This document shows positions 51,725 through 60,667 of a stretch of DNA of 64,000 bases, piece after piece. The notes beneath the pieces are model-generated. The model did not search any database, was not told the origin of the DNA, and saw only the letters and a list, made by a program, of their open reading frames with translations. The DNA comes from Mucilaginibacter sp. (GTDB lineage Bacteria > Bacteroidota > Bacteroidia > Sphingobacteriales > Sphingobacteriaceae). How positions within the stretch are numbered: the first letter of the stretch is position 1; every line of letters starts with the position of its first letter. The stretch covers positions 1-64,000 of the forward strand of contig NZ_JAQBOC010000060.1 of assembly GCF_028288225.1 (NCBI RefSeq), in the 5' to 3' direction. Made by a program: the position numbers and the translations under genes.

Positions 51725-52597
51725 ATGGCCTTAGTAATTCAAAATCTTACCAAACAATATAACAAACATAAAACAGGGTTATCCAATTATTCTATTACTA
51801 TAGATAAAGGAATTTTAGGTTTGCTTGGCCCAAACGGCGCCGGTAAATCAACCCTGATGAAAATTATCGCCACCATTAGCAAACCTACCGCAGGTACGCT
51901 TTTTTTGGATGGCGAGGATATCATTAACAATCCCGATAAAATTCGTAAAATCCTTGGCTACCTGCCTCAGGATTTTGGTGTTTACCCAAATCTGAATGCT
52001 TACGAGTTTTTAGAATATATAGCAGCACTTAAAGGTGTTGGTGGCACCGCCTTACGCAAGCGGATAGATATGCTGCTTGATGGTGTTAACCTAACTGCAG
52101 ATGCAAAACGCCCCATAGGAACCTATTCGGGGGGAATGAAACAGCGCATAGGGATTGCCCAAGCCCTGCTTAACAATCCTAAAGTGCTGATCTTTGACGA
52201 ACCCACTGTGGGGCTTGATCCTGAAGAGCGGGTAAGGTTCCGGCAGCTGATATCCGACATGGCCAGCGATTGTATTATTATTCTTTCATCACACATTGTA
52301 TCAGATATTGAGGCAATTGCCGATGAAGTGGCTATTATGCAACACGGAACACTGCTTGAAAAAGGCATGCAGCCCGATATTATTAAATTGGTTGAAGGCA
52401 AGGTATTTGAAACCGTACTAAACAGCAATGACCTTACCGCCTTAAAAGCTAAACACCTGGTTATTGATACCAGCCGCCAGAAAGAACTTACAAAGGTGCG
52501 GTACATTACCAAAAACAATAAGCCTGAAACAGCTTCTGTTGCTGTAAACGCTACTTTAGAAGATGCTTATTTGTTTTTAACACAAAACAAAGCCTAA
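51725..52597 (+). CDS. ABC transporter ATP-binding subunit
   Basis: A 290-residue ATPase. Walker A is GPNGAGKST (35-43), the Q-loop lies in GYLPQDFGVYP, the signature is YSGGMKQR and Walker B is VLIFDEPTVGLDP, followed by the switch His in LSSHIVSDIE. The C-terminal 70 residues are an accessory domain seen in exporters of the ABC-2 type. It powers the permease encoded 3 bp downstream. The substrate cannot be told; such pairs are often found in Bacteroidetes without known cargo. Confidence 0.95.
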   Translation: MALVIQNLTKQYNKHKTGLSNYSITIDKGILGLLGPNGAGKSTLMKIIATISKPTAGTLFLDGEDIINNPDKIRKILGYLPQDFGVYPNLNAYEFLEYIAALKGVGGTALRKRIDMLLDGVNLTADAKRPIGTYSGGMKQRIGIAQALLNNPKVLIFDEPTVGLDPEERVRFRQLISDMASDCIIILSSHIVSDIEAIADEVAIMQHGTLLEKGMQPDIIKLVEGKVFETVLNSNDLTALKAKHLVIDTSRQKELTKVRYITKNNKPETASVAVNATLEDAYLFLTQNKA

Positions 52598-52600
52598 GCA

Positions 52601-54178
52601 GTGAGATACATTTACAGCATAATAAAGGCCGACTATTTGCAGCGCACGCGCAGCTATTCCTTTTTAATAACACTTGCCATTACAATTTATGGGGCCTACT
52701 CTTTTGTACCGCCTCCAACAGCTTCTTATACCACGTTATCCATGGTTGGTTACAAGGGCGTTTTTAACGCGGCATGGGTAGGCTATGTTTCGGCAATGAT
52801 GACAGCCATCATGCTCTCGTTATATGGGTTCTTTTTAATAAATAGCGGCATTAAAAAGGATATAGATACCGAAGTTGGTTTGATAATAGCAACCACGCCT
52901 ATTACCAACTTTGGATACCTGCTAAGCAAATTGTTCAGCAATTTTTTAGTGTTGCTTACCATTGCAGCAATCACGTTCGTGGTTAGCATTGCTATGTTTT
53001 TTGTACGAAGCAGCGGCTATCCTTTTATAATTGGCGATTTTATAGCTCCTTATATCTTTTTTGCATTACCAGCATTATTTACCATCTCGGCCCTGGCCAT
53101 AGTTGCCGAGGTTTTTTTAGGCCGGAAGAATATTCTGCAATACATCCTTTTCATTTTTCTATTCGGCATTATAATGGCCAATGTAAATGGGCAGAAAAAC
53201 AATACCGTAGCAGTTTTTATAGATCCGTTTGGTGTGCGCGTTATGACCAACAGCATTAAAGACAAGGTAAACACGCAGTTTCATGAAAATATTAAAGATG
53301 TGTCCCTTGGTTTTGTTTTTGGTGCCAAACACGCATTTAAAACCTTTGAATGGAATGGCGTCAGCTGGACAGGCATTTTCTTTTTAAGCCGTTTATTATG
53401 GATCTGCATTGCTTTTGGTATTGTTTATTTTTCATCCTTCTTCTTCCACCGCTTTGATTTTAAACAATCGGTAAGTAAAAAGAATAAAGTTTCAGCATCT
53501 GCAGATCTAACCCAAGTATTAAGATCAGCTCCTGTAAGCATCAACCTGGCATCCCTGCCCCCGGTTGTTGCTGATTATGCTATATTTCCATTTATTAAAA
53601 TTGAGTTGTTGTTATTGATCCGCAAGGGGCCAAAATGGTTTTGGTTTATAAACGGCGGGCTTGGGCTAAGCATGCTGTTCGTTCCGTTAAACATTGCCCA
53701 CGCTTATTTGTTACCTGTATTATTATTTTTACAGGTTACCCGCTGGTCGGACCTGGCTACCAAGGAAAAAACGAACAGGCTGCATTATTTTACCTATTCG
53801 TCATACAAACCACTACAGCGGATGCTGCCCGCTCAATTACTTGCCGGTATTATAATGTCAATAGTATTAACATTGCCGGTACTGCTCCGGTATCTTATAG
53901 CAGCGAATTTTTATTCCATTATCAACATTATTAACGGAGCTGTATTTATTGTGCTGTTAGCAGTTTGCCTTGGAATTTTAAGCGGCGGCAAGAAACTATA
54001 CGAGATCATATTTTTTATGCTTACTTATGCTGTTATTGAAAAAATACCACCGGCTGATTATTTAGGTGGAATGCAGCATGATTCGCACCTGGGCTTTATA
54101 ACAATAGTATTGGCATTGAATATATTTTTAGGTGCGGTAAGTTTTGCGGTTAGGAGTTACCAGGTTAGGCATTTGTAA
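52601..54178 (+). CDS. ABC-2-type transporter permease
   Basis: A 525-residue polytopic membrane protein that begins with GTG at 52601, 3 bp behind the ATPase stop codon. Twelve or so hydrophobic segments are visible (for example SFLITLAITIYGAY, FLVLLTIAAITFVVSIAMFF, YILFIFLFGIIMANV, FIVLLAVCLGILSG). A soluble loop of about 80 residues (about 215-255 and 285-325) separates two six-helix halves. It is the partner of the ATPase upstream. A role in resistance or lipid export is possible but not supported by further evidence. Confidence 0.88.
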   Translation: MRYIYSIIKADYLQRTRSYSFLITLAITIYGAYSFVPPPTASYTTLSMVGYKGVFNAAWVGYVSAMMTAIMLSLYGFFLINSGIKKDIDTEVGLIIATTPITNFGYLLSKLFSNFLVLLTIAAITFVVSIAMFFVRSSGYPFIIGDFIAPYIFFALPALFTISALAIVAEVFLGRKNILQYILFIFLFGIIMANVNGQKNNTVAVFIDPFGVRVMTNSIKDKVNTQFHENIKDVSLGFVFGAKHAFKTFEWNGVSWTGIFFLSRLLWICIAFGIVYFSSFFFHRFDFKQSVSKKNKVSASADLTQVLRSAPVSINLASLPPVVADYAIFPFIKIELLLLIRKGPKWFWFINGGLGLSMLFVPLNIAHAYLLPVLLFLQVTRWSDLATKEKTNRLHYFTYSSYKPLQRMLPAQLLAGIIMSIVLTLPVLLRYLIAANFYSIINIINGAVFIVLLAVCLGILSGGKKLYEIIFFMLTYAVIEKIPPADYLGGMQHDSHLGFITIVLALNIFLGAVSFAVRSYQVRHL

Positions 54179-54245
54179 ACGGATCACTTTTCAGGGTAAT
54201 TGAGAATAATTATCAATTCTGTATTAAATTAATATCTGGATTGTT

Positions 54246-55067
54246 TTAACGGGCGCCTATCCCTTTACGATAAATTTTAATTGCCCTTACTATTGAGCTG
54301 GCTATTGCATTCTGCCCGTCTTCAGAATTCAAATATTTTTCTTCAATATTATTATTTATGTAACCCGTTTCAACCAATACGGCGGGCATTGCGCTATGGG
54401 CCAAAACCAAAACACCTTGTTCCTTAACCCCGCGGCTTTTGCGGCCATCATTATTTTTAAACTGATCATTCAAAAGATCGCCAAACAGGATACTTTGTTT
54501 GCGGTATTTTTGCATAAATGTATTTAAAATAATCATTGAGGCAGGGTCCTTTTCGTCATACCCCGCATAGTTTTTTTTGTAGTCTTTTTCTATGTAGATA
54601 GAGGCATTCTCACGCAGGGCCTCCATCTGCTCCTCTTTACGGTGAAAGCCATATACCAAAAGCATTACACCTTTTTCTTTATGGGCAATTTTTGCTGTCC
54701 CTTCCGGAGATGAATTACAATGAATGGAAATAAATAAGTTGGCATTTATTTGGTTAGCAATTTTAGCCCGTTTATTTAATTCAACAAACTTATCGGTAGT
54801 ACGGGTCATTACTACGTTTACATCCTGCATGTTTTTTTTAAGCAGGCGTTCTACTTTTTTGGCTATTGCTAACGTTACATTTTTTTCGAAGGAGTATGAA
54901 CCATGAGCCCCCGGATCTTTCCCGCCGTGCCCTGCATCAATTACAACCGTTCTGAATTTAAAAGATGATTCAGGCAGTTCATCGTCAACAGTAAAAGATG
55001 TTAATATGAAAAATAAAAACAGGGTAAGCGGTCTAAGTACATTTAAGCGTTTAGCGTTCCTGATCAT
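54246..55067 (-). CDS. N-acetylmuramoyl-L-alanine amidase (Amidase_3)
   Basis: I choose the ATG ending at 55067 (MIRNAKRLN), nine codons inside the longest frame at 55094, because it puts a hydrophobic signal (LTLFLFFILTSF) nearer the N-terminus. The 273-residue product has the Amidase_3 zinc motifs VIDAGHGGKDPGAHG, NLFISIHCNSSP and the late VLVETGYINN with the catalytic Glu. It cleaves the amide between MurNAc and the peptide stem during cell separation or wall turnover. It lies behind the Fur-family gene with a gap of 43 bp, possibly in one transcript. Confidence 0.9.
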   Translation of the reverse strand: MIRNAKRLNVLRPLTLFLFFILTSFTVDDELPESSFKFRTVVIDAGHGGKDPGAHGSYSFEKNVTLAIAKKVERLLKKNMQDVNVVMTRTTDKFVELNKRAKIANQINANLFISIHCNSSPEGTAKIAHKEKGVMLLVYGFHRKEEQMEALRENASIYIEKDYKKNYAGYDEKDPASMIILNTFMQKYRKQSILFGDLLNDQFKNNDGRKSRGVKEQGVLVLAHSAMPAVLVETGYINNNIEEKYLNSEDGQNAIASSIVRAIKIYRKGIGAR

Positions 55068-55110
55068 TAAGATAGATAAGCGTGCAATAACCAATTTGTT
55101 TCAATCTGTT

Positions 55111-55545
55111 TTACGCTGGTTTGTTGCATTTGGGACAAAGTCCGGTTGCATATAAAGTAAAGCCCTGCGGTTTAAAACCCCTGGGAAGTTTTATTTCCGG
55201 TAAATTAAGCTCGTCTAAGCAATATACATTTTTACAGTTGGTGCAATTAAAATGCAAGTGTTCGTCATGATGATGATCTTCGCCGCAAGCCGGTGAGCAC
55301 ATGGCATAATTTGCAGTTCCGTTTAAATCAAACACCTTATGAATAATGCCTTTTTCTTCGAATGCGCTTAGTATCCGGTATAAAGTAACACGATCAATAT
55401 CGCTCATCACACCTTCCAAATCAGGCTGCGAAGTTGCCACATTCTTTGCCGATAACATGGATAACACCTTAAGGCGCGGTCCTGTTTTCTTTAAATGATG
55501 CTTTTCAAGCAGGCCTTCAAAATTTTTATTATGGGTGTGAATCAT
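55111..55545 (-). CDS. Fur-family metal-responsive repressor (possibly Zur)
   Basis: A 144-residue Fur-family protein. An N-terminal winged helix (KKTGPRLKVLSML, DIDRVTLYRILSAFEEKGIIH) is followed by the His-rich metal site EDHHHDEHLHF and two zinc-binding CxxC motifs, CTNC and CPKC. The family includes Fur, Zur, PerR and Mur. A MerC-like transporter gene lies next to it, and a Zur-like palindrome lies in the promoter of that gene, which favours a zinc function. A -7 box TAACTTTG (55571-55578, minus strand) lies 25 bp upstream of the start. Confidence 0.92.
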   Translation of the reverse strand: MIHTHNKNFEGLLEKHHLKKTGPRLKVLSMLSAKNVATSQPDLEGVMSDIDRVTLYRILSAFEEKGIIHKVFDLNGTANYAMCSPACGEDHHHDEHLHFNCTNCKNVYCLDELNLPEIKLPRGFKPQGFTLYATGLCPKCNKPA

Positions 55546-55570
55546 TGAAATATTAAATAATTTACAATTG

Positions 55571-55578
55571 CAAAGTTA
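55571..55578 (-). promoter_or_regulatory. -7 promoter box of the Fur-family gene (TAACTTTG)
   Basis: On the minus strand TAACTTTG fits TAnnTTTG and lies 25 bp upstream of the ATG at 55545. Confidence 0.6.
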
Positions 55579-55599
55579 AAAAGAATAAAACATAATTTA

Positions 55600-55668
55600 A
55601 GTCCTAAGTCAGTAGTCTTGAGTCTTAAGTAAAAATCTGACTTTGGACTCTAGACTTAAGGCTACTTA
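55600..55668. repeat. Imperfect inverted repeat built of aagtc/gactt words
   Basis: The left part (aagtcctaagtcagtagtc, from about 55600) and the right part (gactttggactctagactt, to about 55660) are imperfect reverse complements. It fills the gap between the MerC gene and the Fur-family gene. Confidence 0.55.
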
Positions 55669-55670
55669 CT

Positions 55671-56096
55671 TTACTTATGCGGGTGGCTGTGCTTTAAATG
55701 AAACAAGGTATTATCAGCTCTGCAGATGGTTGTGTACTTGTAATTAAAAAAATGCGCCGTAGCAATCAATAAACCACCAAAAGGCACAATAATAGCTTCG
55801 CGCCAGTTAGTTACATATAAATGACCGATAATTATTATTAAAAAACCTCCCACAAGCAAAATCATAGGCAAAATACGGTGATGCGAGCGAAAATAGGAAA
55901 GACCAATAGCATAAACGCCTATAAATAAGGCAAAAATTATCATACTCCACTCCACCCATGGGTTGGCTAAAAACCCTAAGCCCAGCAATGGCAAGCTGGT
56001 AATTAAAAAGGGCACTACAGCACAATGAACAGCACATAATATTGAAGCTGTCATGCCCATGTTATCAAGCTTGGTAGAATGCTTTGGATGATTCAT
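55671..56096 (-). CDS. MerC-domain membrane protein
   Basis: I start at the ATG ending at 56096 rather than the longest frame at 56132, because the latter lies inside the palindrome and overlaps the -7 box. The 141-residue product has four TM helices and the MerC signature GMTASILCAVHCAVVPFLIT, with a Cys pair in the first helix, and a His-rich C-terminus (FHLKHSHPHK). MerC proteins move mercury or other divalent metals, and solitary MerC-like proteins near Fur/Zur regulators are often metal-related. It is probably under control of the Fur-family regulator encoded downstream. Confidence 0.85.
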   Translation of the reverse strand: MNHPKHSTKLDNMGMTASILCAVHCAVVPFLITSLPLLGLGFLANPWVEWSMIIFALFIGVYAIGLSYFRSHHRILPMILLVGGFLIIIIGHLYVTNWREAIIVPFGGLLIATAHFFNYKYTTICRADNTLFHLKHSHPHK

Positions 56097-56100
56097 TTTG

Positions 56101-56108
56101 CAAAGGTA
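56101..56108 (-). promoter_or_regulatory. -7 promoter box of the MerC gene (TACCTTTG)
   Basis: On the minus strand TACCTTTG fits the TAnnTTTG consensus and ends 4 bp before the ATG at 56096, so the transcript would be nearly leaderless. Confidence 0.6.
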
Positions 56109-56113
56109 ATAAC

Positions 56114-56134
56114 AAATGCAACACAATTGCATTT
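56114..56134. promoter_or_regulatory. Zur-like 21-bp operator upstream of merC
   Basis: AAATGCAA and TTGCATTT (8-bp perfect arms) surround CACAA. The AAATG-N11-CATTT frame fits the Zur boxes known from proteobacteria. It lies 17 bp upstream of the merC ATG and directly upstream of the -7 box, where binding would block RNA polymerase. Confidence 0.65.
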
Positions 56135-56238
56135 AAAAGGCCATATTTTTTGTCATGTTAATTTAATATTACTTTAAAGTTTTCTAATAGTTTATCAATT
56201 ATTACTTTTGCCAACGCGAAAGTTAATGCTGTCCGCCT

Positions 56239-56898
56239 ATGCCAACAACACCATTACAAAACATTTGGAAAGAAACCTGGAAATTAACCTATAACCGCCG
56301 ACTAATTATAATAGGCACAGTAATTATGCTGTCTGTGGTCTTTACTATGCCACTTTTTTTTGGATATATTGAAAAAAGACAAGGTACCTTTATAAACGAT
56401 CCTGTTTTAGCTGCGGTTCCATCCTACAATGTTTCCGTGCTAATTTTCACCATTATTTGGGGAATGGCATTGCTTATACTATACAGGGCCTTGTACAAGC
56501 CATCTATTTACATAATTTACTGCTGGGCGCTTATTCCTATAACCATAACCCGTTTTATCACTATAAGCATTGTACCACTGGCACCACCAGCTGGACTGAT
56601 CCCATTAACTGATCCTTTAACCGGCATTTTTTATGGCCAGGCACTTATAACTAAAGACCTTTTTTTCTCGGGCCATATAGCCACGCTTACATTAATATTT
56701 TTATGCCTCGAAAAAAGGAATGATAAAATATTAGCCTTTTTGGCAACTATTGTCATAGCCTGCTTATTAGTGATACAGCATATCCATTACTCTATTGATA
56801 TTTTAGCTTCCCCAGGAATTACCTATATATGTTATCGTTTAACCCGAAAGTTTTTAGACAAGGAAATTAGCATAATCAGTCCTTTTCTGCGTAGTTAG
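56239..56898 (+). CDS. PAP2-family, sphingomyelin-synthase-like membrane phosphatase
   Basis: A 219-residue protein with about six TM helices (ILIGTVIMLSVVFTMPLFF-like stretch near 25-45, VSVLIFTIIWGMALLILY and so on). FFSGHIATLTLIFL and HIHYSIDILASPG form the two halves of the PAP2_C active site (SGH and HYSxD) found in sphingomyelin synthases and related phosphatases. Sphingobacteriaceae make sphingolipids, so a phosphosphingolipid role is plausible but unproven; other lipid phosphates are alternatives. It is divergent from the MerC gene across a 142-bp region that holds the palindrome. Confidence 0.75.
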   Translation: MPTTPLQNIWKETWKLTYNRRLIIIGTVIMLSVVFTMPLFFGYIEKRQGTFINDPVLAAVPSYNVSVLIFTIIWGMALLILYRALYKPSIYIIYCWALIPITITRFITISIVPLAPPAGLIPLTDPLTGIFYGQALITKDLFFSGHIATLTLIFLCLEKRNDKILAFLATIVIACLLVIQHIHYSIDILASPGITYICYRLTRKFLDKEISIISPFLRS

Positions 56899-56901
56899 GC
56901 A

Positions 56902-59757
56902 TTATTTACCGGATAAATTTATTTTTCTTCTATAGCTTCCCAGGTTCCCATTTATATCCGTCCCTTCTATAATTATGGTATAGCTTCCGGCCTTGTCTGA
57001 TGAGAAAAATGACACGGTGGCTTTTCCTTGTTTATCGACCACTAAATTTGGCCTCCAATATATAGTTGAACGGAAATCTTTAGCTGATGTATCTTTATTT
57101 TTTACCGTATATTTTGGCTCATAAAACTGCTTTGGCAAGCTGAAAGGCATCGGTTTAAACAAGTACGTTCCGGGGGTATAAGGCATTGAAGGCCCGCTGC
57201 CGGCGCGTGTAGTTATCTCAACAAAAGCAACATCGGCCATGCTTAAAGTGGCAGGGGCATCCATTGGGATATATTTCATAGTATATTTTGATGTAATATT
57301 AACCTCTATGCCTCTAACATCCTCTGCCGAATGGGTGGTTAAATAAGTGTTGAGATCCCTAAATTCTCTTAATGCATAAACTTTTGAAAGTGGCACCCCA
57401 TCTACAATTATTTTTATTGGTCTGTCATGTATAAAATACCAATTGCCGCGGCCAGAATCTCCGGCCCCGTCAGTTACAAAACCAAACAACATCAGATCAT
57501 GTTTACCCCTTGATCCACCAAGAAACAGGAAAAATCCCTCATGAAACCCTTCAACTCTTTCCTTCAATAAATCCAAAAATGTTTTCTTACCTGCCTTTTC
57601 CAGGTCTTTTTCATCAATAACCACATCGGCATTGCCCGGCCCGTTAAGGTTTTGCGAATCCTTAATAAACTTTTTGGCGGTAACCTTCACCTCCTTTAAT
57701 ATATGCCCGCTGCCATTGTAGTTGTCTTTTGCAGTTTTGTTTACTATACTTCCTTTTATATAATTCATTATGCTGGTATCGCTATTAACATACCATGGGG
57801 CCGCCGCTTCGCCTGTCGCAGCAAATAAAGGCGGCTTAAATTCATCTACCTTTAAATCAACATTAAAGCTCGTGCCCCGCCTATTCCGGGCTTGTAACAT
57901 ATAAATTGGGGTATCTAAGGGTATAACATTGTGGATGCTAAAGCGCCCTTCGTTATTGGTTACAGAATCAATTAACAACGGCGGTTTTTTTGAAAACAGC
58001 AGCACATGCGAATTTGCTACCGGCTTGTTAAACACATTTGATACCCGGCCGTTTATAACAAATTCTTTTTCGGCTATGAACGCCCGCTGTCTTGCCGGGG
58101 CAAGTATATCCTTCCAATCATATCCAATCCATCCCTGGGTTAACAACAGGTTATCTAATTGTTGTTTAATGCTGCCATCCGCATCCTGCTGAAAGTAATA
58201 GCCAGGGTCTTCAATATTTCCTTTTAAATCCGATGTAAGCAGCAAATTGCTGATAATGTTATTTGTGTTGATGCTATCAATTTTCACTTGCGAATCATCT
58301 GTTACCGCGATTGAAAAGCTGCCGCTTACCGGGCCCCCATCGCTATCGATAATATTTATTTGCAGGGAGATGCTATCTCTTGCTGCATAAGCGGGCTTAT
58401 TGGGTTGCACGTCAATCTTCAAAAAATCATGATGATTAATAAAAACCATGCGCTCATTTAACGGCTGCCGGGTTGCATTCAATAAGGTGAAACGTGCGAT
58501 GCCGGTTGGGAACCCCGAGGTGGGTATTTTACTTTTTACCGAGTTGTTTTCAAGGTTTACTATAGCGCCATAACAAACCACACCATTGGCCTGTCCTGTT
58601 AAATAATAGCTCCCGCTTGCCTGTGCACCGGCAATAGTTATTGATAATGAATCGGAGCCTTCAACCTGCCTTATTTTTAAACTTGTACCAACGCTTTGAA
58701 CTGCAGGCAGGTTATATGTTTTTACAATCCCGTTTTGCAAGGCTACTTTTGCAGTATAAATTTCGCCCGCTGCCGGTATCATATCAAAAGTTCCCATTCC
58801 CTTATGCGTTGACTTAAACCCGGCAATTTGTTGTTGATGACTGTCATAAACCGCGCCTTCAACATCAACCGGCTTGCCATCTTCGCCAATTGCCTTAAAG
58901 CTTACGCGGGCAGGCAAACCAGTTATCAATGCGCCACCTTCGGGCATAAACTGCAGATCGGTATTTTCGGGCCGGTTTATGTTTATAGGAACAATTACCG
59001 TATGGTTATCACCGGCATTGCCTGTTTCGTGCACTATTATGGTGAGTTTTTTTGATGGGGTTTTTAGAGCGAAATCAACATCAATAGTTCCATCCAGCTT
59101 GGTTTGCGCTTTGCTTTTGTACCATTTTTTTGTACCGTCAAATACGTTTAATTCCAGGTCTTTTAAAATTGCAGGCTCCTGGTTAAACCGGTTAAATTGC
59201 AACTTAAGCTTAACCTTTTCAATGCCGTTTTCCTTATTCAAACTAAACCGGTTGTTTACCAGCCAATTATTTGCGGATGGATTTGCAATATAAAACCTTT
59301 GTTTAAAAACATAAACTTCGCCAAAGTTTCGCATCCAGTTGGTATAGGCCCTGAAGGTGTAGCCACCTTCGGTTATGGTCTTTGCATCGAGCCCTATATT
59401 ACCCCAGCTTAAGCCATGTGCTACAGGCAGCATCATCCGTTGTACTACCTTGTTGCTGTCGTTTACCAATTCCGCATATAATATGCCGCTTTTAACTGAT
59501 GGTGTAAGATAGGCGGCGGCATTAAGCAGGTAAGCTTTAAACCAAATTGTATCGCCAACGGCATAGTGAGGTTTATCGAATTGGAAATAAAGTTTTTCAA
59601 CCGCTGTTTGGTTTCTGAATAAGTCAGCAGCAGCAGTAAGCTTAACCATATCGGGTTTGGTAATAACTTGTGCCGATGCCGTGCTAAACAATAGTAAAAA
59701 TACAAGGCCAGGGCCAAAAATGTTTAATGTCCCGTATAATAAGGTTTTAATATTCAC
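56902..59757 (-). CDS. Secreted MG2-type macroglobulin-like protein with TonB-plug-like domain
   Basis: A 951-residue protein with a signal peptide (about 1-29, STASAQ). Residues about 45-145 form an MG2/macroglobulin-like domain (YFQFDKPHYAVGDTIWFKAYL). Several beta-sandwich modules follow, then a carboxypeptidase-regulatory-like domain (about 595-665, VINGRVSNVFNKPVANSHVLL). A TonB-plug-like segment lies at about 735-880 (NKADVVIDEKDLEKAGKK, VDGVPLSKVY), but no barrel follows. It resembles the Bacteroidetes proteins that couple outer-membrane receptors to a large periplasmic scaffold. Its start codon overlaps the stop of the NYN-domain gene by 4 bp, so the two are translationally coupled. 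Confidence 0.8.
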   Translation of the reverse strand: MNIKTLLYGTLNIFGPGLVFLLLFSTASAQVITKPDMVKLTAAADLFRNQTAVEKLYFQFDKPHYAVGDTIWFKAYLLNAAAYLTPSVKSGILYAELVNDSNKVVQRMMLPVAHGLSWGNIGLDAKTITEGGYTFRAYTNWMRNFGEVYVFKQRFYIANPSANNWLVNNRFSLNKENGIEKVKLKLQFNRFNQEPAILKDLELNVFDGTKKWYKSKAQTKLDGTIDVDFALKTPSKKLTIIVHETGNAGDNHTVIVPININRPENTDLQFMPEGGALITGLPARVSFKAIGEDGKPVDVEGAVYDSHQQQIAGFKSTHKGMGTFDMIPAAGEIYTAKVALQNGIVKTYNLPAVQSVGTSLKIRQVEGSDSLSITIAGAQASGSYYLTGQANGVVCYGAIVNLENNSVKSKIPTSGFPTGIARFTLLNATRQPLNERMVFINHHDFLKIDVQPNKPAYAARDSISLQINIIDSDGGPVSGSFSIAVTDDSQVKIDSINTNNIISNLLLTSDLKGNIEDPGYYFQQDADGSIKQQLDNLLLTQGWIGYDWKDILAPARQRAFIAEKEFVINGRVSNVFNKPVANSHVLLFSKKPPLLIDSVTNNEGRFSIHNVIPLDTPIYMLQARNRRGTSFNVDLKVDEFKPPLFAATGEAAAPWYVNSDTSIMNYIKGSIVNKTAKDNYNGSGHILKEVKVTAKKFIKDSQNLNGPGNADVVIDEKDLEKAGKKTFLDLLKERVEGFHEGFFLFLGGSRGKHDLMLFGFVTDGAGDSGRGNWYFIHDRPIKIIVDGVPLSKVYALREFRDLNTYLTTHSAEDVRGIEVNITSKYTMKYIPMDAPATLSMADVAFVEITTRAGSGPSMPYTPGTYLFKPMPFSLPKQFYEPKYTVKNKDTSAKDFRSTIYWRPNLVVDKQGKATVSFFSSDKAGSYTIIIEGTDINGNLGSYRRKINLSGK

Positions 59758-60515
59758 TTTATTTTAACATATACATGTTTTATATTCCCTTTACCTGATT
59801 CCCTTTCGTCAAATTCAAATTTATTTAAGCTTTTTATAAGCGGAAGCATTTTAGGATATCCATAATTCCTGGAGTCGAAATCGGGTTTCTTTTTTAAGAT
59901 CTGTGTGCCAAGGTTACCTAAATAGGCCCAGCCATTTTCGTCCCCCAAATCTGTTATGCTATCTTTTACAAGCTTTACCAGCTCCTGGCCAATCTTATCT
60001 ATCGGTATGCTTTTGGATGATCCTCTTTTTTTCGACGACCTTACTTTCCTTTCTTCATCAGGCACAGATTCGTCCATTTTTAAAATTTCAATATAAATAA
60101 ACTTATCGCAGGCAGTAATAAACGGGATAAGTGTTTTTTTCTCACCAATACCAATAACCTTCATCCCTGCTTCTCTCAATCTTATCGCAAGGCGCGTAAA
60201 ATCGCTATCACTTGATACTATACAAAAACCATCAACCTTTCCTGAATATAAAATATCCATAGCATCAATTATCATTGCGCTATCGCTTGAATTTTTACCT
60301 GTAGAATAGCTGTATTGCTGTATAGGCGTTATAGCATTCTCCAGCAAAACGGTTTTCCAGCCCGATACTGTTGGCCTTGTCCAGTCTGCATAGATCCTTT
60401 TAAAAGTTGGCGTCCCATATTTTGCAATTTCCTCGAACATTTGCTTCACATTTGCATAAGGAACATTATCTGCATCAATTAAAACGGCAAGTCTCAGATC
60501 TTTGATCATATCCAT
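59754..60515 (-). CDS. NYN-domain putative nuclease with OST-HTH (LOTUS)-like C-terminus
   Basis: A 253-residue cytoplasmic protein. Residues about 8-150 are a NYN/LabA-like PIN-type nuclease domain with the acidic motifs VLIDADN and SSDSDF and the STGKNSSDSAMIIDAMDIL block. Residues about 180-253 resemble an OST-HTH/LOTUS domain (GYPKMLPLIKSLNKFEFDE). Such proteins are thought to cleave RNA and bind RNA. Its stop codon overlaps the start of the macroglobulin-like gene, an odd pairing of a nuclease with a surface protein. A 16-bp palindrome lies 26 bp upstream of the ATG. Confidence 0.85.
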   Translation of the reverse strand: MDMIKDLRLAVLIDADNVPYANVKQMFEEIAKYGTPTFKRIYADWTRPTVSGWKTVLLENAITPIQQYSYSTGKNSSDSAMIIDAMDILYSGKVDGFCIVSSDSDFTRLAIRLREAGMKVIGIGEKKTLIPFITACDKFIYIEILKMDESVPDEERKVRSSKKRGSSKSIPIDKIGQELVKLVKDSITDLGDENGWAYLGNLGTQILKKKPDFDSRNYGYPKMLPLIKSLNKFEFDERESGKGNIKHVYVKIK

Positions 60516-60540
60516 ATTACACGCTTTTATAGTTTATAGT

Positions 60541-60556
60541 TTGCAAACATTTGCAA
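60541..60556. promoter_or_regulatory. 16-bp palindrome upstream of the NYN gene
   Basis: TTGCAAA-CA-TTTGCAA, perfect 7-bp arms, 26 bp upstream of the NYN start. It is a plausible operator; the binder is unknown. Confidence 0.5.
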
Positions 60557-60608
60557 CGGAGTGGAAAAACGAAGGTTGGTTACCCTATCATTTTACGTAA
60601 AGATATAC

Positions 60609-60642
60609 AAAAAAACAGCCCTTGCAGTATTTGCAAAGGGCC
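60609..60642 (-). terminator. Terminator of the gene at 60668
   Basis: The hairpin gccc ttgca / tgca a agggc (60618-60641, one bulge) is followed on the minus strand by T's (complement of 60609-60615). It ends the transcript of the gene at 60668. Confidence 0.8.
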
Positions 60643-60667
60643 GTTTACAGGGTTATAGTTGATTGAT

